Of a stretch of 64,000 bases of DNA, positions 1 to 8,232 are shown one piece after another. This stretch comes from Rhodobacteraceae bacterium IMCC1909. GTDB lineage: Bacteria; Pseudomonadota; Alphaproteobacteria; Rhodobacterales; Rhodobacteraceae. The number at the start of each line of letters is the position of its first letter. Position 1 is the stretch's first letter. The stretch is from positions 1 through 64,000 of the forward strand of contig JAPDHM010000002.1 of NCBI GenBank assembly GCA_030704425.1, given 5' to 3'. The notes beneath the pieces were generated by a model, which was given only the letters and a program-made list of their open reading frames with translations, did not search any database and was not told where the DNA came from. The position numbers were made by a program, and so were the translations under genes.

Positions 1-440
1 AACCGTGAGCATTTTATAGCTGCGCCCATTGCTAAGCTTATCGTGCACAAAGTCGATCGCCCAAATATTGGTTGGGGTGTGTGGGCCGCAGCCTGATGAT
101 GGAGCTGTCTTTATGATAAAGCCGTTTGCGCTTGTTGTGCCGGCGCGGCAGCTGCAAACCTTCTTCGTTCCATAAGCGCTCGATCCTCTTGTGGTTAACA
201 CGCCAGCCTTCCATGCGCAGCAGAGCTGTGACTTTCCTATAGCCATACCACCCATATTGCTTGGCCAGCCGGATCATCGCCAAGCGAAGTTCGTTGTCAT
301 CTGTGGGTTGGGCTTGATAGCGCAGAGTTGAGCGGGCTACATCCAGAACAGCGCAAGCACGCCGCTCAGAAATATCCAGCTTTTGACGCGTATGAATAAC
401 AGCCTGACGAAGCTGAGCCCGCGTCAGGCCCGCGGCTTTA
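1..440 (-). pseudogene. IS3-family transposase OrfB (DDE recombinase), N-terminal part, frameshifted
   Basis: The minus-strand frame opens at about 440, one base back from the end of OrfA, and reads through residues typical of OrfB of the IS407/IS2 group (RRACAVLDVARSTLRYQ, then YGWYGYRKVTALLRMEGW). Near position 70 the frame breaks: HPN is followed in the current frame by QYLGDRLCAR-stop, while the neighbouring frame continues with NIWAIDFVHDKLSNGRSYKM, the start of the DDE catalytic core. A one-base change in the C-rich stretch explains this. The gene runs off the left edge. Called a pseudogene because of the frameshift, although a sequencing error is possible. Confidence 0.75.
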
Positions 441-711
441 GATGATCAAGGCTCTCCTTCAGGATCACCTTGTCTAACTGCAAGTCAGCGACGATCTTCT
501 TCAAGCGCTCGTTTTCTTTCTTGAGCGATTTCATCTCAGAAACCTGCGAACGAGAAAGGCCTCCAAACTTCTTACGCCAGTAATAATAACTCTTATCTGA
601 AATCCCAGCTTTGCGACACGAACTCACAACGTCCAAACCATCGTGCAAATGAACATCAATCTCGCGCAATAACTTCAACACATCTTCATCAGAATAACGC
701 TTTCGAGCCAT
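424..711 (-). CDS. IS3-family transposase OrfA (helix-turn-helix protein)
   Basis: This 95-residue protein has the usual OrfA layout: an N-terminal helix-turn-helix of the transposase_8 type (VVSSCRKAGISDKSYYYWRKKFGG, residues about 28-51) and a C-terminal leucine-zipper-like coiled coil (LKKENERLKKIVADLQLDK). OrfA binds the IS ends and is normally joined to OrfB by a -1 frameshift. Here OrfB overlaps its end in the -1 frame around a CTAAAG sequence. The reading frame is intact. Confidence 0.85.
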   Translation of the reverse strand: MARKRYSDEDVLKLLREIDVHLHDGLDVVSSCRKAGISDKSYYYWRKKFGGLSRSQVSEMKSLKKENERLKKIVADLQLDKVILKESLDHLKPRA

Positions 712-819
712 GTTTCCTTACTCCCTTTGCCAAAATATACTGGCACAGTTCTAGGGGGCTAAGACAGTACGAGCCTCTCTGTGAGCCTGTAGGGAACCCT
801 CAGATTCATAACCGAAAGG

Positions 820-1083
820 TTACAAATAAGTATTGCTCTCTGTTGTTTCGAGCAGGTGACCCGAGTCCAAAATCGCTGCTTCATTTTCTGCCATAAATGC
901 TCCAACTTTCTCTTCGTCCTCTATTTGGAGTACTACACATACCTTCTGGGGATCGCTTTCATGAGGGCCTCGGAATAAAGGCGTCATACCTGCTGCTGCC
1001 TGGATCTCACGGTGTGAGTCAAAATAGTTAGCCCACTCCTCAAAAGTGTTGCTTATATTGAAGGTCATAACTTGGGTTTTCAT
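820..1083 (-). CDS. DUF3764 family protein
   Basis: The 87-residue protein opens MKTQVMTFNISNTFEEWANYF and contains GMTPLFRGPHESDPQKV and a VVLQIEDEEKVGAFM segment. I recognise this arrangement as the DUF3764 family of small marine bacterial and cyanobacterial proteins with an apparent ferredoxin-like dimeric fold. No catalytic residues are evident and the function is unknown. It stands alone between the IS3 element and a gene-free stretch. Its start is preceded at short distance by GAGAGGATATG on the minus strand, which can serve as ribosome binding site. Confidence 0.7.
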   Translation of the reverse strand: MKTQVMTFNISNTFEEWANYFDSHREIQAAAGMTPLFRGPHESDPQKVCVVLQIEDEEKVGAFMAENEAAILDSGHLLETTESNTYL

Positions 1084-1625
1084 TTCGCATATCCTCTCAT
1101 TTTAACACGCAGCATCGTTAGACCAATTCTAAAAACAATCTCTTTTTAATCTAGTCTAAATATGGGAGTGGTCTGCCTTCATACCACAACCCATGAGGTG
1201 CGTCAGAGAGCCAGATGCCATAACTGTGGCGTGAAGGGTAACAACACGTATCAGATCGTTTACACGGGCAACTCAAGTAGTCGGAGACTACGCCTCCTTG
1301 ATGTTGCGATGGATGGGGCTGGGGTTAGGTCAGCCAAGGGTACTTAGTCCCATTAACGCTGTTGTATTTTTTTCTAGCTGCTCGCTTGCATCCACCGTGT
1401 CTCACCTTGTTACCCGATCCATTCAGTAGAGGGGGGATTGAGGTGCCTGAGAAATCATTGATTTCGACGCTGCGCTTAGCTGTCGGCGTTTTCCAAGACA
1501 TCTGATACGATATGACAGCGAAAGTAGAATCAGATTCCTAGATGATTATTTTCCCCAAAAATACGCCAAAAATCTTATACACCATTCATACACACTCCGG
1601 ACGCAGTTCTTCACTTGGGAAGAAC
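1084..1625. other. Gene-free stretch
   Basis: No convincing gene, tRNA or terminator was seen here. A 61-codon plus-strand frame at 1162-1347 has no recognisable family, no good ribosome binding site and a composition like noncoding DNA, so it was not called. The stretch separates the DUF3764 gene from the NusG-like gene and may hold leftovers of earlier insertions. Confidence 0.5.
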
Positions 1626-2123
1626 TTATTTCGCGAGTTGCAATTGATCAGCGCTTACCTGCATGCGTGTTTTTTGCCCCATGAAATCCATAAGAACCCA
1701 GATACGCTGCTCAGGACCAATCGTGTCGACTGTTGCGATGAAATTGGCAAAAGGTCCGGTGAGCATTTCTACACTGTCTCCCTCGTTCAGACTTTTGGGT
1801 GGGAGCAATGCACCAGACGCATCGCATCTGAGCATAAGGCCAGAAATCAGCTGTAGAGGAAGCGGCTTTGGTTTGCCCTCAAAGCTCACAAGCTTTGATA
1901 CCCCAATCGTGCTATTGATTGAGCGCCAAGGGGCCAATTCAGAGTTTACGCTCACAAACATGTATCCTGGGAAAAGAGGTTTTAGGTCACTCACAAAGCG
2001 GGAGGCTTTTCTGCGGGTGATTTTCTGCATGGGCAAAAACGTTTCAAACCCTTGCCGTTGCAAGTTGCGCTCCGCCAGGCGATGGCTGTTTGGCTTGAAC
2101 TGTATCAAATACCACTGATTCAT
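1626..2123 (-). CDS. NusG/RfaH-family transcription antitermination protein
   Basis: This 165-residue protein has an N-terminal NGN domain (WYLIQFKPNSHRLAERNLQRQGFETFLP, then the conserved LFPGYMFVSV around residues 49-58) and a C-terminal KOW-type domain (EGDSVEMLTGPFANFIATVDTI). It is shorter than housekeeping NusG and stands outside the secE-nusG context, which marks it as a specialised paralogue of the RfaH/LoaP type. Such proteins load onto RNA polymerase at an ops-like DNA element and prevent premature termination in long polysaccharide operons. It is divergent from the EPS-associated regulator and phosphomannomutase genes, which fits that role. The target operon is an inference. Confidence 0.85.
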   Translation of the reverse strand: MNQWYLIQFKPNSHRLAERNLQRQGFETFLPMQKITRRKASRFVSDLKPLFPGYMFVSVNSELAPWRSINSTIGVSKLVSFEGKPKPLPLQLISGLMLRCDASGALLPPKSLNEGDSVEMLTGPFANFIATVDTIGPEQRIWVLMDFMGQKTRMQVSADQLQLAK

Positions 2124-2230
2124 TTTGACACCTATCGGTCTAAACGCTCACTATTGAACGAATGTAACAGATTTGAAACATCTTGAAAACCTATCAAATG
2201 TCGCGCAGAAATTTCTTACCTTGGCCTAAA

Positions 2231-2260
2231 TTGACGGTGATCCACGACCGTAGACATAAT
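2231..2260 (+). promoter_or_regulatory. Candidate sigma-70-type promoter for the EPS-associated operon
   Basis: TTGACG at 2231-2236 and CATAAT at 2255-2260 are separated by 18 bases, a good housekeeping promoter on the plus strand. Transcription from here would give a leader of roughly 210 bases before the MarR-type gene at 2480, containing the ops-like GCGGTAGC sequence. No experimental support. Confidence 0.45.
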
Positions 2261-2454
2261 ATAAATTAATAAAATTAATCACTTTAGCCCCCCCTGCAAC
2301 CTTAGCGGAACGTAAAATTTCGTCTCACCTTGATATTTTTTGATTGAAGTCGGAGAGATTTTGGACTATCCTTCAATTTTGAACAGTCATGAAAATTCTT
2401 GACCTACATCGCTGGAATCTAACACCTGAGCCTGCGCGCAACGCAAAGCTTGGT

Positions 2455-2462
2455 GCGGTAGC
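2455..2462 (+). promoter_or_regulatory. Possible ops-like element (GCGGTAGC)
   Basis: The eight-base GCGGTAGC matches the core of the enterobacterial ops/JUMPstart element (GGCGGTAGC...) through which RfaH is recruited. It lies about 20 bases before the start of an EPS-associated gene and beside a NusG/RfaH paralogue. An 8-base match can occur by chance; position and context are what make it notable. Confidence 0.3.
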
Positions 2463-2479
2463 CGTTCTGAGACGTCATT

Positions 2480-2854
2480 TTGGCTAGTAGGCGTGACGAG
2501 CGGCAGGCGGAAATCCGTTTGAAGGTGATGCGGTTGATTTCGCAAAACCCTGAAATGTCCACGCGGCAGGTTGCGGATGAAGTTGGTATTTCAAACGGGT
2601 CCGCCTATTACGTGCTCACCGCCCTCGTTGAAAAAGGCTTTGTTAAACTGAGCAACTTCAAGAAGAACCCCCGTAAGGGTCAGTATGCCTATCTTTTGAC
2701 CCCGAAAGGCATCCGAGAAAAGTCTCTCCTAACGCACAGTTTTATCGAGCGCAAGCGCGAAGAGTTTGAAGTGCTTAAAGAAGAAATCAGGGCCCTTGAA
2801 AAGGAAGCGGGTCTTGCCTTTGAGGCAACGCCATCGCCTAGAGGCGGCGAGTAG
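2480..2854 (+). CDS. MarR family EPS-associated transcriptional regulator
   Basis: The 124-residue protein carries a winged helix-turn-helix (LISQNPEMSTRQVADEVGIS...AYYVLTALVEKGFVKL, residues about 18-60) followed by YLLTPKGIREKSLLTHSFI and a charged C-terminal helix. This is the pattern of the EPS-associated MarR-like family found at exopolysaccharide loci. The start used is TTG at 2480; no in-frame ATG fits the domain better. Its stop overlaps the GTG start of the phosphomannomutase gene, so the two are probably one transcriptional unit. Partner DNA sites are unknown. Confidence 0.8.
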   Translation: MASRRDERQAEIRLKVMRLISQNPEMSTRQVADEVGISNGSAYYVLTALVEKGFVKLSNFKKNPRKGQYAYLLTPKGIREKSLLTHSFIERKREEFEVLKEEIRALEKEAGLAFEATPSPRGGE

Positions 2855-4234
2855 TGAGCGATCTTACCTGTTTCAAGGCTTATGACGTGCGCGGCGAGAT
2901 TGGCGTGAACATTGATGAAGACATCGCCTACCGAATTGGTCGGGCTGTTGCGCAGCATTTTAGTGCTAAATCTGTCGCCATTGGATTTGATGCACGCGAA
3001 ACCAGCCCAGCCTTCGCGGCCGCCGCATCGAGAGGCGTGCGCGATGCTGGTTCGGATGTAATTAACATTGGGATGGCTGGCACGGAGGAGATGTATTGGT
3101 CGGTGACTGAATTTGGCGCCTGCGCCGGCATTGAAGTGACCGCGTCACATAATCCGATCCATTATAACGGCATGAAGATTGTCAAATCCCAGTCTCAGCC
3201 CCTTGAGGATTTGGGCGACTTTCAAGCCATCAAGGCGGTTGCAAGCTCCCAGGCGTGGTCTGGTGTGACTGGCGTTGGTCGAGAGCTTGAGCGCTCAGAG
3301 GCTGCGCGGAAGGCTTACGTGGGGCGCGTGTTAAGTTTTGTTAACCTCCCTGCCCTGCGGCCGCTCAAAATTGTTGTCAATTCGGGCAATGGTGCCGCAG
3401 GCCCGAGCTTTGATGCCATTGCGGCGCGCCTGCAGGACAGCGGCGCACCGCTTGAGTTTGTGCGCGTGCATCACGCACCCGATGCAGCATTCCCAAATGG
3501 CATTCCCAATCCACTTTTACCGGAAAATCATTCTGCTACAGCTGACGTTGTGAAGGCCGAGAAGGCCGACTTTGGCGTGGCATTTGACGGCGATTTTGAT
3601 CGCTGCTTCTTTCTTCGATGAGACAGGTCAATTTGTTCCCGGCGAATATGTCGTAGGGCTACTCGCATCCATCTTCTTAGAGAAAGAAGTGGGCGCGAAG
3701 ATTGTTCATGACCCCAGAGTGATTTGGAATACGCAAGACATTGTCGTGCAAAAAGCCGGCGTCGCGGTGCAATCCAAAACGGGCCACGCCTTCATAAAGC
3801 AGGTCATGCGCTGCCATGAGGCGGTCTACGGCGGCGAGATGTCCGCGCACCATTATTTTCGCGACTTTGCATACTGCGATAGTGGCATGATCCCGTGGCT
3901 TTTGATTGCGGAACTTGTGTCACACTCTGAACGCTCACTTGGAGATTGGGTGAAAGATCGATTTGCGGCTTTCCCTAGCTCAGGTGAAATGAATTTCAAA
4001 GTCGCTGACGCGGGCAAGACTTTTGAGAACGTTTTGTCAGCCCACCGCGCGGGCGCGCTTTCAATAGACGAAACTGACGGCGTGAGCCTGGCATTTGATG
4101 ATTGGCGCTTCAACCTGCGCCGCTCGAACACGGAGCCGCTCGTGCGGTTGAATGTTGAGGGCAAGGGCAATGCGGACGCGCTTGCGGCGCACGTCAGCGA
4201 AATTGCAAATTTGCTTGGCGGGACGGGTGCTTAG
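2854..4234 (+). pseudogene. Phosphomannomutase/phosphoglucomutase, single-base frameshift
   Basis: The enzyme interconverts mannose-6-phosphate and mannose-1-phosphate for GDP-mannose and polysaccharide synthesis. All alpha-D-phosphohexomutase landmarks are present: FKAYDVRGEIG near the start, the phosphoserine loop VTASHNP, the metal loop AFDGDFDRC, and the C-terminal phosphate-binding RRSNTEPLVRLNVE. At about 3610-3613 (CTTCTTTCTTCG) one extra base shifts the frame after DGDFDRCFF; removing it restores CFFFDETGQFVPGEY. The remaining halves are clean, together about 460 codons, the normal length. Either a recent inactivating mutation or a sequencing error. It follows the MarR-type regulator with a one-base overlap. 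Confidence 0.85.
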
Positions 4235-4278
4235 GGCGGCCGATAATTTAAGGTTATGGGTAGCTGGGCGTTGGAAGA

Positions 4279-4542
4279 ATGACTGAACTTGCACTCAATA
4301 TGAAACGGATCAACTTTAAAGACGCGACAGCGAATTTCGGGCAAGTCTTTGAAGATGTTTTGCTTCGCGGAGAGCCGGTCCAAATCATGAAAGACACGGG
4401 GAACGCAATTCTTGCTTCTGAAGAGGTTTGGCGCGGAATGACTGAAACGCTGAGCCTCCTTTCTATTCCTGGTTTGCGAGAGTCCATACACTCCTGCATG
4501 CATGAAAATATTGCAGACACAGCGACAGAGTTGGATTGGTAA
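4279..4542 (+). CDS. Type II toxin-antitoxin antitoxin, Phd/YefM-like, without its toxin
   Basis: The 87-residue protein shows the Phd/YefM layout: an N-terminal fold that binds operator DNA (ATANFGQVFEDVLLRGEPVQIMKDTGNAIL) and a C-terminal tail ending LSIPGLRESIHSCMHENIADTATELDW, the toxin-binding part typical of partners of YoeB/RelE toxins. The residue NAILASEEVW replaces the usual VVLMSLEEY. No RelE/YoeB gene follows; only about 20 bases separate it from an AbrB-like frame. It therefore looks like an orphan antitoxin left after loss of the toxin gene. A GGAAG ribosome site precedes the ATG. Confidence 0.7.
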   Translation: MTELALNMKRINFKDATANFGQVFEDVLLRGEPVQIMKDTGNAILASEEVWRGMTETLSLLSIPGLRESIHSCMHENIADTATELDW

Positions 4543-4593
4543 GATGGACAGGTTATTGATAAAATGTTCAACAAAATTTACGGCTTTTTGAGG

Positions 4594-4776
4594 ATGCTGG
4601 AGCCTAAGGTTTTTGCGGGCGGTTCTACGACACTGCATAAGCCTGTGCGTGAAGCACTGGGTGTAAAAGCGGGCGATACTGTTCGCTTTCTCGTTTCTGA
4701 TAATGATGTGCATATTGAACAAGCCCAATCAGTGCCTGAAACCGCGGATATGCTTGTGCGGAGTAGTCAGTCTTGA
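4594..4776 (+). CDS. AbrB/MazE-like swapped-hairpin DNA-binding protein
   Basis: About 60 residues: the segment KVFAGGSTTLHKPVREALGVKAGDTVRFLV is a SpoVT/AbrB swapped-hairpin domain, as in MazE/VapB-type antitoxins, and a short acidic tail follows. An upstream ATG at 4564 is in frame, but the internal ATG at 4594 fits the family's N-terminus better and has a GAGG before it. The protein could bind DNA as a dimer and autoregulate, but no toxin gene is directly attached. It may be a remnant of a second toxin-antitoxin module inserted next to the first. Confidence 0.6.
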   Translation: MLEPKVFAGGSTTLHKPVREALGVKAGDTVRFLVSDNDVHIEQAQSVPETADMLVRSSQS

Positions 4777-4822
4777 ATTGTTACAAAGATGATTGTATAT
4801 ACATAAATATATACGGAGAAAT

Positions 4823-5050
4823 ATGATGTTTCAAACAAAGATACGCAAAGTGGGAAACTCATCAGTTGTCACTATGAGTGCTGAGATGTTAGCAGCTCTC
4901 GACGTGAAAGATGGTGACACTGTTTATGTAACGCGTTCTGACGACAATGGGCTAAAAATTCAGGCGCACGACCCTGCAGTGCTTGAAGCCCTTGCGGCAG
5001 CGGAAGAGGTCATGGATGAAAACCGCACACTCCTCCAAGCACTTGCATGA
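4823..5050 (+). CDS. AbrB/MazE-family antitoxin of a Doc toxin
   Basis: The swapped-hairpin DNA-binding domain is FQTKIRKVGNSSVVTMSAEMLAAL...DGDTVYVTR, and a C-terminal helix (DPAVLEALAAAEEVMDENRTLLQAL) should wrap the toxin. The start is placed at ATG 4823 (or 4826), because GGAGA lies 4-8 bases upstream; an in-frame ATG at 4793 has no such site. Its stop overlaps the start of the Doc toxin gene (ATGA), the usual coupling in such modules. This antitoxin type replaces Phd beside many proteobacterial Doc proteins. Confidence 0.8.
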   Translation: MMFQTKIRKVGNSSVVTMSAEMLAALDVKDGDTVYVTRSDDNGLKIQAHDPAVLEALAAAEEVMDENRTLLQALA

Positions 5051-5436
5051 GCCAGCCAATTTGGGTTCCAGTGGAAGCAGTTCAAATAATTCATGATCGA
5101 CAAATTGCGCGTCACGGTGGCGCATCGGGGCTTCGTGATGAGGGGCTGCTTCAAAACGCAATGCAGCGACCCGTAAACAAGTGGCAGTATGAGGACGCGG
5201 ACATATTCGAATGCGCAGCGGCGTATGCCTACGGCATTTCAAAAGCGCATGCATTTGTTGATGGAAACAAACGGACGGCTTTTGTGACAAGTGTAACCTT
5301 CTTACGTTTGAATGGATGGCATTTTGTGACTGAACCTGCAGAAGGTTTGGCTTTCATGGAAGGTCTCGCATCAGACGAGGTTTCTGAAGAAAAGTTCAAG
5401 AGCTGGTTAGAGCGTGGTTCAAAAGAAATTAAATAA
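5047..5436 (+). CDS. doc: Death-on-curing (Doc) toxin, Fic/Doc family
   Basis: The 129-residue protein has the Fic core motif HAFVDGNKRTA (residues about 75-85), the catalytic loop of Doc-type toxins, and LRDEGLLQNAMQRP upstream, which is typical of the DOC subfamily. Doc phosphorylates elongation factor Tu and halts translation until neutralised by its antitoxin. The motif appears complete, so the toxin is probably active. It is translationally coupled to the AbrB-type antitoxin just before it. The module interrupts the phosphomannomutase-GalU neighbourhood. Confidence 0.9.
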   Translation: MSQPIWVPVEAVQIIHDRQIARHGGASGLRDEGLLQNAMQRPVNKWQYEDADIFECAAAYAYGISKAHAFVDGNKRTAFVTSVTFLRLNGWHFVTEPAEGLAFMEGLASDEVSEEKFKSWLERGSKEIK

Positions 5437-5531
5437 TGCCAGATACTTATGTTTCCAGCGCTGGGGCGTCACGGCTTGGCTTAGTGATGTCGGCGATAGA
5501 TTAATTTTGCAGTATCGTGATTACCCGCCCG

Positions 5532-6003
5532 ATGAGTAATAAAATCAGAAAAGCTGTCTTTCCCGTCGCTGGATTTGGTACCCGCTTTCTGCCTGCCACA
5601 AAGGCGATGCCAAAAGAGTTGTTGCCGATCGTTGACAAACCTTTGATCCAATATGCGGCGGAAGAGGCGATTGCCGCGGGTATCGACACCCTGATTTTTG
5701 TGACCGGCCGAAATAAGCGTGCGATTGAAGATCACTTTGATGCGAATAATGAATTGGAAACTATGCTGCGCGCGAAGGGCAAGGAAGCGCAGGCCGAAAT
5801 GGTTCGCAACATCATTCCTGCGGGTGTTGAATGTATTTTCGTGCGTCAGGCTGAACAGCTGGGTTTGGGCCACGCGGTTTTATGTGCGGAACGTGCTGTT
5901 GGTGGTGATCCTTTTGCTGTGCTTCTGGCCGATGATTTTTTGACCGATTCTAAACCAGGCGTCACAGCAGATCTCGTCCAGGCATTTGCCGCAAGTGGAA
6001 AGT
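5532..6003 (+). pseudogene. galU: UTP-glucose-1-phosphate uridylyltransferase (GalU), 3' half missing
   Basis: GalU makes UDP-glucose for polysaccharides. The N-terminal nucleotidyltransferase signature [20 protein letters not shown] and the later [11 protein letters not shown] and VLLADDFL are clear. The sequence matches GalU up to about ASGKS (position 6003), residue about 157, then changes abruptly into a different gene. Usual length is about 295 residues, so nearly half, with the catalytic lysine region and dimerisation part, is gone. Start taken at ATG 5532 ([11 protein letters not shown]); a GTG at 5517 is less likely. The partner at the junction is a 5'-truncated HDAC-family gene. Confidence 0.9.
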
Positions 6004-6768
6004 CCTTCACCAGTTCGCTATCGAGATGTTTTACGAACCCATGCCACTGATTACGTTCAACGTGTTGTACAACAAACTTTGTCAAAGGAGGAAGTAAAGC
6101 AAATCAACCTGCCGATAGACAGCCAACTGGTCAAACGCAGCTTTTTGGCTTTGAACGGCACTTTAACCACAGCACTAAAGGCTCTAGAAGAAGGCCTTGG
6201 CTGTCATGCCGCAGGGGGAACGCATCATGCACATTATTCTAATGGATTAGGCTTTTGTGTTTTCAATGACTTGGCTTTTACTGCTTTGAATTTGATAGAA
6301 CATGGTTTAGTCGAAAAGGTTTTGATCTTAGACTTAGACGTACATCAAGGTGATGGAACCATTGACATATGCGATGGTAAAAAAGGCATATATACTTGTT
6401 CCCTGCACTGTGAGCAAAACTTTCCATTCCAAAAGCGAAAAGGCACCCTTGATGTAGCACTCAATAGCCACTTGGAAGACACCGCCTATCTAGATAAGTT
6501 GCACAGTACTTTAAAATACATCTCCAAAGATTTTATGCCCGATATTGTTTTGTACGATGCTGGTGTAGACGTATTTTTCGGTGACCAACTCGGGAATTTG
6601 GATTTAACGCTAGAGGGCATCTTGAAACGGGACTGTGCTGTTTTAGAGTACTTTAAGAACCGTAACACACCTATAGCCACAGTAATCGGAGGTGGCTATA
6701 GCCCATATGACACCGACATTGCACGGCGACACCTCTCGATTTTTCGAGCAGCTACAGACGTATTTTAA
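6004..6768 (+). pseudogene. Histone deacetylase family protein, 5'-truncated
   Basis: The frame contains the zinc amidohydrolase core of the HDAC/acetoin-utilisation family: GGTHHAHYSNGLGFCVFND, the metal-binding DLDVHQGDGT, and DAGVDVFFGDQLG, followed by IGGGYSPYDTDIARRH near the end. The family's N-terminal 40-60 residues are absent; homology begins at [18 protein letters not shown] immediately after the GalU break at about 6003. Its codons are more AT-rich than those of GalU, so it came from a different region. It could still be translated from an in-frame ATG inside the GalU remnant at 5986, but a deacetylase without its first strand is unlikely to work. Confidence 0.8.
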
Positions 6769-7302
6769 CCAAATCAGGGTTCATGAAAGTATCCCCACAG
6801 TGGAAATTAAACCCCGCAGCGATGCATATGTACTAAACCCCTGATAATGCTTCGTAAACTAACGGATCATATAATTGGCTTTATACCCTCGACAGAACGA
6901 CAATCACAGCATTGGGGTTGTTAACTATTGTTATTCAATGGGATGATGGTTTTATTCAAAATAATTTACCCAAAACCGTCACAAATCTCAAAAAATATCC
7001 CCATAGAAATATGCCCCACCAAAAATAAAGTTGGGCAGAAGTGAATAAAATTCTGAAAAATATCCCTATGATATATCAGAAGGCATAATGTTTGTGATTG
7101 GTATCCACGAGCATCGGGATCAAGACTATCCCAAACAATCAACTGTGGAACGGTGAAATACGTCCACCATAGATAGCGTCAATGTCATCGGCGGCCTGAT
7201 TAGCAACACCAAATCTTTAAATCATACGGACAAGCCCTCGGGTGGATTCCGTTCAAACCACAAGAACTGGTAATGCAGAACAATTCTTATTAGACTAGCC
7301 TC
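6769..7302. other. AT-rich gene-free stretch
   Basis: No coding region or RNA gene recognised. Two related short strings, AAAAAATATCCCCATAG near 6992 and GAAAAATATCCCTATGA near 7056, are the only internal similarity seen. The stretch lies between the truncated HDAC-family gene and another gene fragment and probably represents decayed DNA. Confidence 0.45.
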
Positions 7303-7536
7303 GTGAAACGGAAACGGGCAACCAAAGCTGAAATGATTGAACGAGCCAATTTTGTGGCTGACTTCACTCGTGAATTTGCACCTGTAACGGTGCGACAGGT
7401 TTTTTACGCCGCAACGGTAAATAACATTATTGAAAAGACTGACGACGGGCCCTTTACTATAGTTCCTATTGGTCAGGGCGCTCTGGGGAGGCCCTTCCCC
7501 ATACTGGTAGAACTTAGAGCATATAACATTCTGTGA
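7303..7536 (+). pseudogene. Fragment of an uncharacterised conserved protein (N-terminal part)
   Basis: The first 50 residues (KRKRATKAEMIERANFVADF, then APVTVRQVFYAATVNNIIEKTDDG) resemble the start of hypothetical proteins of mobile elements that carry a V-R-Q-xFY...KTD motif reminiscent of topoisomerase VI subunit A-like proteins. After TDDG the sequence turns to low-similarity residues and stops, so the gene appears broken soon after its start. A GTG start at 7303 is used. Family assignment is from memory and weak; function unknown. Confidence 0.3.
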
Positions 7537-7961
7537 TCGATGTGAATCCCTAGACCGCAATGAAACATGCTCAGTGCAGCCTGCCCCTGCTTCAATCGAA
7601 ACAGTCAAGTTCGCCGATACGGCCAGTAATCAGGGTTAGTATGTTTACTGTTCCTATATCCCAATCTTTGGTTAGGCTCATGTACGGTATCCCTTGGGGG
7701 TGGGGTGGCACATGCAGGGGGGCAGACTGTAGACCAAATTACTGACCATTCTGCGCCTTCTTGCAATGAACCCAGCGCTGCTGTTACCAATAAAACATGG
7801 GTGTTAGCTGAGCGCTGACGGATGCAACAGGAGCCAAACTCCTCCTCGGTCCGCCATATATACCATTTAAGTAGCTGATTAAATTTATATTTAAAATAAG
7901 ATAAAATCTCTACCCACAACGCTACCCACAATGAAACATCAGATCAAAACAGAGTTAATCA
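7537..7961. other. Gene-free stretch with a tRNA-3'-end-like 14-mer
   Basis: No gene recognised. Near 7835-7848 the sequence TCCTCGGTCCGCCA occurs; the same 14 bases recur in the same orientation near 41640. It resembles the acceptor end of a tRNA and might be an attachment-site remnant. A second possible origin is chance or a shared terminator. Confidence 0.35.
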
Positions 7962-8118
7962 GGGGTTACTGCGCCTGATCGCTACAGTTGAGCCGCAGGA
8001 CCACGGACCGGGGGCCCTTATCATAGGGCCCCGCGTCTCGGACCACGGGCCTTTAGTATTAGTCTTCTAAATTCATTCGGGGGCAGTTTTGTTTAGTAAC
8101 ACCACCTTTACTCACGCC
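7962..8118. repeat. GC-rich dispersed repeat, copy A
   Basis: About 155 bases, starting GGGGTTACTGCGCCTGATCG and running through GGGCCCCGCGTCTCGGACCA to the CACCTTTA segment, closely match 36038-36194 and more distantly 41145-41291. It is directly followed by an IS6-family terminal segment in this copy and in copy B. No protein or RNA family was recognised in it. Confidence 0.8.
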
Positions 8119-8232
8119 TCAATTTCAAGCTGAACCGCGCCTCTACTCTCGTTGAGCAGCGTCAATTATTGAGTATATAGATTTAGGCCGCACTAACAAT
8201 TCGATGCGAGTTCTCGTTCGTCTGACAACACC
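8119..8232 (+). mobile_element. IS6-family terminal remnant
   Basis: This segment matches, in inverse orientation, the transposase 3' end plus terminal repeat of the full IS6 copies at 52765 and 61877. It includes TTCAAGCTGAACCGC, the region corresponding to the last transposase codons and the terminal GTCTGACAACACC. The transposase body is missing and the sequence is clearly diverged, so this is an old remnant. Confidence 0.75.

Larger units (their letters stand above)
1..775 (-). mobile_element. IS3-family insertion sequence (IS407-like), partial
   Basis: Two overlapping minus-strand reading frames, an OrfA helix-turn-helix protein and an OrfB DDE integrase-type transposase, give the classical IS3 organisation. 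The right boundary is probably near 755-775, where a GGGGCTAAGACAGTAC segment resembles an IS3/IS407 terminal repeat; the exact end was not fixed because the other terminus lies outside the window. OrfB is frameshifted, so the copy is probably inactive. Confidence 0.75.

Noticed and set aside
1162-1347. 61-codon plus-strand frame
   Set aside because: No family, no ribosome binding site and codon pattern like noncoding DNA.
1542-2118. Plus-strand frames opposite the NusG-like gene
   Set aside because: They are antisense shadows of a clear NusG-family protein.
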